Shown: positions 59,118 through 64,000 of the stretch, piece by piece | Numbering within the stretch: the stretch's first letter is position 1 | Layout of the letters: every line of letters starts with the position of its first letter | NCBI GenBank assembly: GCA_946411635.1 | Contig: CAMKES010000007.1 | Span: forward strand, 19,075-83,074 | Direction: 5' to 3' | Length of the DNA stretch: 64,000 nucleotides | Origin: an uncultured Clostridia bacterium | GTDB taxonomy: Bacteria; Bacillota; Clostridia; Christensenellales; CAG-138 | The notes under the pieces: generated by a model | Told to the model about the DNA's origin: nothing | Databases searched by the model: none | The model's input: the letters and a program-made list of their open reading frames with translations, nothing else | Program-made: the position numbers and the translations under genes

Positions 59118-60593
59118 ATGGAAACCAAACCGAAACTCTCGCTCATGAGCAAGATCTCCTACGGTCTCGGCGCAGTGGGCAAGGACATGGTCTACATGCT
59201 TTCGGCAAGCTATGTTCTGTACTATTTCCAGGACGTCCTGGGAAGCCGGTTCTCCGACGCCGGCCGTACGGCGATCACCGTCGCAATGGGCGTCATCCTG
59301 CTCGTTGCGCGTATCTTCGACGCGTTCAACGATCCGCTGATGGGCGTCATTGTCGCAAAGACCAAGACCCGCTGGGGCAAGTTCCGTCCGTGGCTTCTGA
59401 TCGGTACGCTGACGAACGCCGTCATCCTGTTCCTGATGTTCGCCTGCCCTCCGTCGATCAATCAGCCGGGCGGCATTATCGCGTATGCGGCGATCTTCTA
59501 TATCCTGTGGGGCGTGACCTACACGATGATGGACATCCCGTACTGGTCGATGATCCCGGCGTTCACCGAGGGCGGCAAAGAGCGTGAAGGGCTCACCACG
59601 CTGGCGCGTTCCTGCGCGGGCGTAGGCAGCGCGATCATCACCATTCTGACCATGAAGATCGTCCCCGTGCTCGGCAGAATGTTCGGCGCGGCGGAAGGCG
59701 ACGTCGAGCTCGTCGGCTTCAAATGGTTCGCTTTGATCGTTGCGGTTATCTTCATCATCTTCACGATCCTCACCTGCGTCTTCGTCAAGGAGAAATCCAC
59801 GGTCGAGATGAAGACCGTCTCCGTCAAGCAGATGTTCAAGGCGCTGGTCAAGAACGATCAGGCGATGGTTGCGGTCATTGCGATCGTGCTCATCAACACC
59901 GCGATCTACATCACCTCAAACCTCGTTATCTACTTCTTCAAGTATGACTTCGGCGGCACGAGCTGGCACGACGATTACGTCCTGTTTAACACGTTCGGCG
60001 GCGCGGTGCAGATCCTGTCCATGATGCTGCTCTACCCGCTGCTCCGCAACGTGATCAAGATGAGCAACACGAAGATCTTCTACACCTGCCTCGGCATGGG
60101 CATCTTCGGCTACGCGGTGCTGCTCGTTCTCGCGATCGTCGGAATGGGCAACGTGTTCGTGCTGTTCGTTCCGGGCTTCTTCATCTTTGCGGCAAGCGGC
60201 CTTCTGAACATTCTGACGACCGTCTTCCTTGCGAACAGCGTCGATTACGGTCTTCTGAAGAACGGCACCAGCGACGAGTCCGTCATCTTCTCGATGCAGA
60301 CCTTCGTCGTCAAGCTGGCCAGCGGCGTCGCGGCGTTCGCGGCTTCGATCTGCCTGGCGATCGCGAATCTGCAGTCCGGCACGGACGTCTCTGAAGCGGA
60401 TGCGATCAAAGACTTCTCGGAAGGCGTTTCCACCGCGCAGAAGATGGGCCTCCGCCTGACCATGACGATCATCCCGATCATCGGTCTCGTCGTCGCGATC
60501 CTCTGGTTCCGCAAGAAGTTCATCCTGACCGACGAAAAGGTGCTTGAGATCTCCGAACAGGTCAAGGAGCTCAAGCAGAACAATGCGGAATGA
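59118..60593 (+). CDS. GPH-family (MelB-like) sugar:cation symporter
   Basis: KISYGLGAVGKDMVYMLSASYVLYYFQDVLG...ARIFDAFNDPLMGVIVAKTKTRWGKFRPWLLIG. Confidence 0.92.
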   Translation: METKPKLSLMSKISYGLGAVGKDMVYMLSASYVLYYFQDVLGSRFSDAGRTAITVAMGVILLVARIFDAFNDPLMGVIVAKTKTRWGKFRPWLLIGTLTNAVILFLMFACPPSINQPGGIIAYAAIFYILWGVTYTMMDIPYWSMIPAFTEGGKEREGLTTLARSCAGVGSAIITILTMKIVPVLGRMFGAAEGDVELVGFKWFALIVAVIFIIFTILTCVFVKEKSTVEMKTVSVKQMFKALVKNDQAMVAVIAIVLINTAIYITSNLVIYFFKYDFGGTSWHDDYVLFNTFGGAVQILSMMLLYPLLRNVIKMSNTKIFYTCLGMGIFGYAVLLVLAIVGMGNVFVLFVPGFFIFAASGLLNILTTVFLANSVDYGLLKNGTSDESVIFSMQTFVVKLASGVAAFAASICLAIANLQSGTDVSEADAIKDFSEGVSTAQKMGLRLTMTIIPIIGLVVAILWFRKKFILTDEKVLEISEQVKELKQNNAE

Positions 60594-62044
60594 GGTCCGG
60601 CATGGATAAGACGAGTGTCATCTTCGGCAATCCGATCGACAAAAAGACCGTAAAGAAGGCCGAAAAGAGCAAGGCGAAATTCCTGAAAAAGTTCGGCGAC
60701 GACACGAAGACGGAATACCATCTCGGGCTCAAGCCGATCGACGAGATCAAGGAGATCAAACTTCAGAATCTCGTGCTTTCGGATCAGCCGCTGGAGCTTC
60801 CGGAAAACGCCGTCATCGTCGGCAACATCCGCATGGGCTTCGGTCACTACCGCATCGCGATGGCGATCGCGTCGTGCGCGCAGGCGCTCGGCAGAACGCC
60901 GGTGTGGATGGACCTCGCTTCGTTCGACGCGACCGGCTCCAAGATGATCCGGCACCAGAACGACCTCTACTCGACGGGCTCGAAGCTCTCGCAGAAGATC
61001 GGTCTGTTCAACAAGCTCGTGTGGGAGCCGCTGAACAGCGAAGGGTTCCGCAAGATCACGTACAACGCGGCGGATCAGAAGAACTCCGAGCTTTTGGCGC
61101 CGCTGTATCACGATCTGCCGAAGGACGTGCCGTACATCGGCACGCACGTATGGCCGAGCCAGGGCGCGGTGCACGCGGGGCTTACGCACGTTGTGAACGC
61201 GATCCCCGACAACTGGCCGATGGGTCTGCACCTCGCGGAGGGCGCGATCCATACCGTGCAGACGCCGTTCGCCTACCTCGGCTATAAGAAGCTGAACGGC
61301 TTTGCGAAAAACGCGCTCAGGCCGATGCCGGACGGCGATCTGTACTGCGTCGGGCATTACATCGACCACGAGCTCGTCGAAAACGTCGAGCACGACTGCG
61401 CGAAGCGCGTGGAGCGCCTCGAAACCGGCGCGCCGGTCCGCTTCCTCATGACGGTCGGCGGCGCGGGCGCGGGCGGCGATCTGTACCTTGCGATGGCGAA
61501 GCACCTGCTGCCGTACGTGAAGGCGGGCAAGGCGGAGCTGTGGATCAACTTCGGCGATCATCTCGCCATGTGGGAGGTGTTCCAAAAGAAACTGCCCGAG
61601 CTCACGAATCAGACGAAGACGTTCTTCAACGACTACACGGGGCTGTCCGCGTGGGCGGAAACGCTCGACGCGCCGACGAAGGCCGGCATCACGGCGTTCT
61701 GCAACGACGACATCTTCGAGGCGGTCTACTCGACGAACCTGCTGATGCGGAAAGCGGACGTGCTGATCACGAAGCCTTCCGAGCTCGCGTTCTACCCCGT
61801 TCCGAAGCTCATGATGCGGCACATCGGCGGTCACGAGGTCTACGGCGCGATCTACGCGCGTGAGATGGGCGACTCGACCTTCGAGTGCGAAACGCCCGAG
61901 GCGCTGTGCGACATGATCGACACGCTGATCGGCGACAAGGCGATCTTAAAGCAGCTCAATAAGCGCATCGTCGAACTCAAGAACGCGGGCGTATACAACG
62001 GCGGCTACGAGGTCGTGAAACTCGCGATCGAAGGACGCAAATAA
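60590..62044 (+). CDS. Glycosyltransferase-like conserved protein of unknown function (MGDG-synthase/GT28-like N-terminal motif)
   Basis: AVIVGNIRMGFGHYRIAMAIASCAQALGRTPVWMDL...TVGGAGAGGDLYLAMAKHLLP...ADVLITKPSELAFYPVPKLMM; ATGA overlap with transporter (alternative ATG at 60602). Confidence 0.6.
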   Translation: MRSGMDKTSVIFGNPIDKKTVKKAEKSKAKFLKKFGDDTKTEYHLGLKPIDEIKEIKLQNLVLSDQPLELPENAVIVGNIRMGFGHYRIAMAIASCAQALGRTPVWMDLASFDATGSKMIRHQNDLYSTGSKLSQKIGLFNKLVWEPLNSEGFRKITYNAADQKNSELLAPLYHDLPKDVPYIGTHVWPSQGAVHAGLTHVVNAIPDNWPMGLHLAEGAIHTVQTPFAYLGYKKLNGFAKNALRPMPDGDLYCVGHYIDHELVENVEHDCAKRVERLETGAPVRFLMTVGGAGAGGDLYLAMAKHLLPYVKAGKAELWINFGDHLAMWEVFQKKLPELTNQTKTFFNDYTGLSAWAETLDAPTKAGITAFCNDDIFEAVYSTNLLMRKADVLITKPSELAFYPVPKLMMRHIGGHEVYGAIYAREMGDSTFECETPEALCDMIDTLIGDKAILKQLNKRIVELKNAGVYNGGYEVVKLAIEGRK

Positions 62045-62054
62045 ACCAAAACCG

Positions 62055-62087
62055 AAAAAGGACCCGATTCTTCGGGTCCTTTTTTTG
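62055..62087. terminator. Bidirectional Rho-independent terminator
   Basis: AAAAAGGACCCGA-TTCT-TCGGGTCCTTTTTTT. Confidence 0.85.
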
Positions 62088-62095
62088 ATGGCGTG

Positions 62096-63013
62096 TTATT
62101 TCCGCTCGTTGATATAGCGGCAGGCGGCAAGCGCGGCGGTCGCGCCGTCCGCAACGGCGGTGGTGAGCTGACGCACGAACTTCGAACGGCAGTCGCCCGC
62201 GACGTACACGCCCGGCGTTTCGGTGAGGCACTGCTCGTCGGTGTCGAAATAGCCGTATTGATTGAGCTTCGCAAGATCCCTGAACGGCTCGTTTTCGGGG
62301 ATCAGACCGATCGCCACGAACAGACCGTCGCACGCGACTTCGCGCTTCTGCCCCGTCGTGCGGTTTTCGACCTCGACGCCCGCGAGCGCGTCGCCGTTCT
62401 TCAGAAGCTTGTTGATCTTCAGGTTCGTCATAACGCGCACGTTTTTGCGCGATTCGAGCACCTGCTGCAGCTTCTGTTCGCCGGTGAGCATCGGCAGGTC
62501 CTGCAGAATGACGACCTCCTTGCATTTTTCCGCAAGCAGGATCGCTTCCTGCAGCGCGGAGTTGCCGCCGCCCGCGACGCAGACGGTGCGGCCGGAATAG
62601 AAATCGCCGTCGCATACGGCGCAGAACGAGATGCCTTCGCCGACGAGCTCGTTTTCGCCCTCGAGCCCCAGCATGCGGTGCTTGACGCCGGTCGCGATCA
62701 CGACGGTCAGCGCCTCGTAGACGCCGCCCTCTTCGGTCTCGACGATCTTGAGATCGCCCTCGGTTTTGATCGCGATCGCGCGCTCGAGCTCGATGTCCGC
62801 GCCCTGATGCAGGATCTGCTCAAGGAAGCGGTCCGCGAACTCGTTGCCGCTCATCTGGATCGTGCCCGGATAGTTTTCGACCTTCGGGGAGTGCGTGATC
62901 TGCCCGCCGAAGCCGTGCTTTTCGAGCACCAGAACCGTCTTGCCGTTGCGCAGCGCGTACAGCGCCGCCGTCATCCCGGCGGGCCCGCCGCCGATCACGA
63001 TCATATCGTACAT
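62096..63013 (-). CDS. trxB: Thioredoxin-disulfide reductase
   Basis: MYDMIVIGGGPAGMTAALYALRNGKTVLVLEK...SFCAVCDGDFYSGRTVCVAGGGNSALQEAILLA (CAVC). Confidence 0.96.
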   Translation of the reverse strand: MYDMIVIGGGPAGMTAALYALRNGKTVLVLEKHGFGGQITHSPKVENYPGTIQMSGNEFADRFLEQILHQGADIELERAIAIKTEGDLKIVETEEGGVYEALTVVIATGVKHRMLGLEGENELVGEGISFCAVCDGDFYSGRTVCVAGGGNSALQEAILLAEKCKEVVILQDLPMLTGEQKLQQVLESRKNVRVMTNLKINKLLKNGDALAGVEVENRTTGQKREVACDGLFVAIGLIPENEPFRDLAKLNQYGYFDTDEQCLTETPGVYVAGDCRSKFVRQLTTAVADGATAALAACRYINERK

Positions 63014-63095
63014 GGAATACCTCCCAAAACCCGTAAAGATGTGAGATTCTCCGCAGGGGAACTGCGGAGAATCGTGCGGTTCGATGTGAAAGGGC

Positions 63096-64000
63096 TTACG
63101 CGTCCTTATGCATCAGCCAGCCCTTGATCTCGGAGACGCCGCGGTACTTTTCGACGCCGTCGTCCTTGAGAAGCACGAGCGTGGGCGCCTGCTTGACGCC
63201 GTACTGCTCGACGAGCTCCTTCTCCTCGTTCGCGTTGAGCGCGGTGAACGCGATCCCCGCCTTTTCCAGCAGCATCGTCGCCGCCTTGCAGTTCGGGCAG
63301 GTGGGCGTCTTGAACAGGATCGCCTTCGGCGCTTCCGCCTGCATGACCGGCGCGGCCGGCGCGCAGCAGGGGGATTCCTCGAGCGCTTCCTGTGCCGCTT
63401 CGGCAACGGTGTCGACGGGCGCGGGGTTCGGGCCCTGATGCGTCAGGTGCGAACGGCCGATGTTGTAGACCTTGCGGTCTTTGAATTCCTGCGCCTTGCC
63501 GTCGTTCCAGTTCTGGACCGGACGGTAGTAGCCGGTGATCCGGCTGTAGACCTCGGTCTTGCCGCCGCAGATCGGGCAGGTGAAGTGCTCGCCCGTGATG
63601 TAGCCGTGGTCCTTGCAGACCGAGTACGTCGGCGACATCGTGTAGTACGGAAGCTTGTAGTTCTCCGCGATCTTGCGGACGAGGTTCGCGGCCGCTTTCC
63701 AGTCGGGCAGCTTCTCGCCGAGGAAGGCGTGGAACACGGTGCCGGAGGTGTAAAGCGTCTGCAGATCGTCCTGGATGTCCAGTGCGGAGAAGATGTCCTC
63801 GGTGTAGCCGACCGGCAGGTGCGACGAGTTCGTGTAGTACGGCGTGCCGTTCATGTTCGCGGTGATGATATCCGGATACTTGGACTTGTCGTGCTTCGCG
63901 AAGCGGTACGTCGTGGATTCCGCGGGGGTCGCCTCGAGGTTGTACAGGTCGCCGTACTTCTCCTGATAGTCGGAGAGGCGCTCGCGCATGTGGTTCAGCA
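63096..64000 (-). CDS. nrdD: Anaerobic ribonucleoside-triphosphate reductase (NrdD) C-terminus fused to a thioredoxin/glutaredoxin-like domain; N-terminus outside window
   Basis: NMNGTPYYTNSSHLPVGYTEDIFSALDIQD...CPICGGKTEVYSRITGYYRPVQNWNDGKAQEFKDRKVY (glycyl-radical region), linker, AILFKTPTCPNCKAATMLLEKAGIAFTALNA...KQAPTLVLLKDDGVEKYRG. Confidence 0.92.
   Translation of the reverse strand, partial: LNHMRERLSDYQEKYGDLYNLEATPAESTTYRFAKHDKSKYPDIITANMNGTPYYTNSSHLPVGYTEDIFSALDIQDDLQTLYTSGTVFHAFLGEKLPDWKAAANLVRKIAENYKLPYYTMSPTYSVCKDHGYITGEHFTCPICGGKTEVYSRITGYYRPVQNWNDGKAQEFKDRKVYNIGRSHLTHQGPNPAPVDTVAEAAQEALEESPCCAPAAPVMQAEAPKAILFKTPTCPNCKAATMLLEKAGIAFTALNANEEKELVEQYGVKQAPTLVLLKDDGVEKYRGVSEIKGWLMHKDA

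Overview
High-GC bacterial chromosome segment, most likely from an anaerobic Clostridia-type Firmicute. This is inferred from gene content: a class III RNR fragment, FeoAB, clostripain, TnpV/TnpW/TnpX-type transposon genes, and HrcA/CIRCE control. Core blocks are: murA (5' truncated by the window), an rRNA methyltransferase, a double-domain RluA-type pseudouridine synthase, a phosphosugar mutase, deoD and uvrB; cdsA and feoAB; ksgA; rpsF-ssb-rpsR; a compact dcw cluster on the minus strand (rsmH-ftsL-like-ftsI/spoVD-murE-mraY-murD-ftsW-murA-ftsQ); a type IIA topoisomerase pair; clpB behind a perfect CIRCE; and trxB next to an nrdD with a C-terminal thioredoxin-like domain. A lower-GC island (about 9.05-22.55 kb) looks like a Tn4451-family mobilizable element (TnpV, HTH protein, TnpW, large serine recombinase, small DUF3847-like protein, MobA/MobL relaxase), followed by possible cargo (sigma factor, tandem lipoproteins, LytTR/GHKL two-component system). 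The most unusual signal is about 28 short hairpins confined to this element's intergenic DNA. They share one architecture (outer AACTTC/GAAGTT, core CC-A-N-T-GG or CC-GTT-GG) but their arm sequences differ, with the two arms changing together. I could not identify a described family for them. No searches or folding software were used. All family calls come from reading the translated ORFs.
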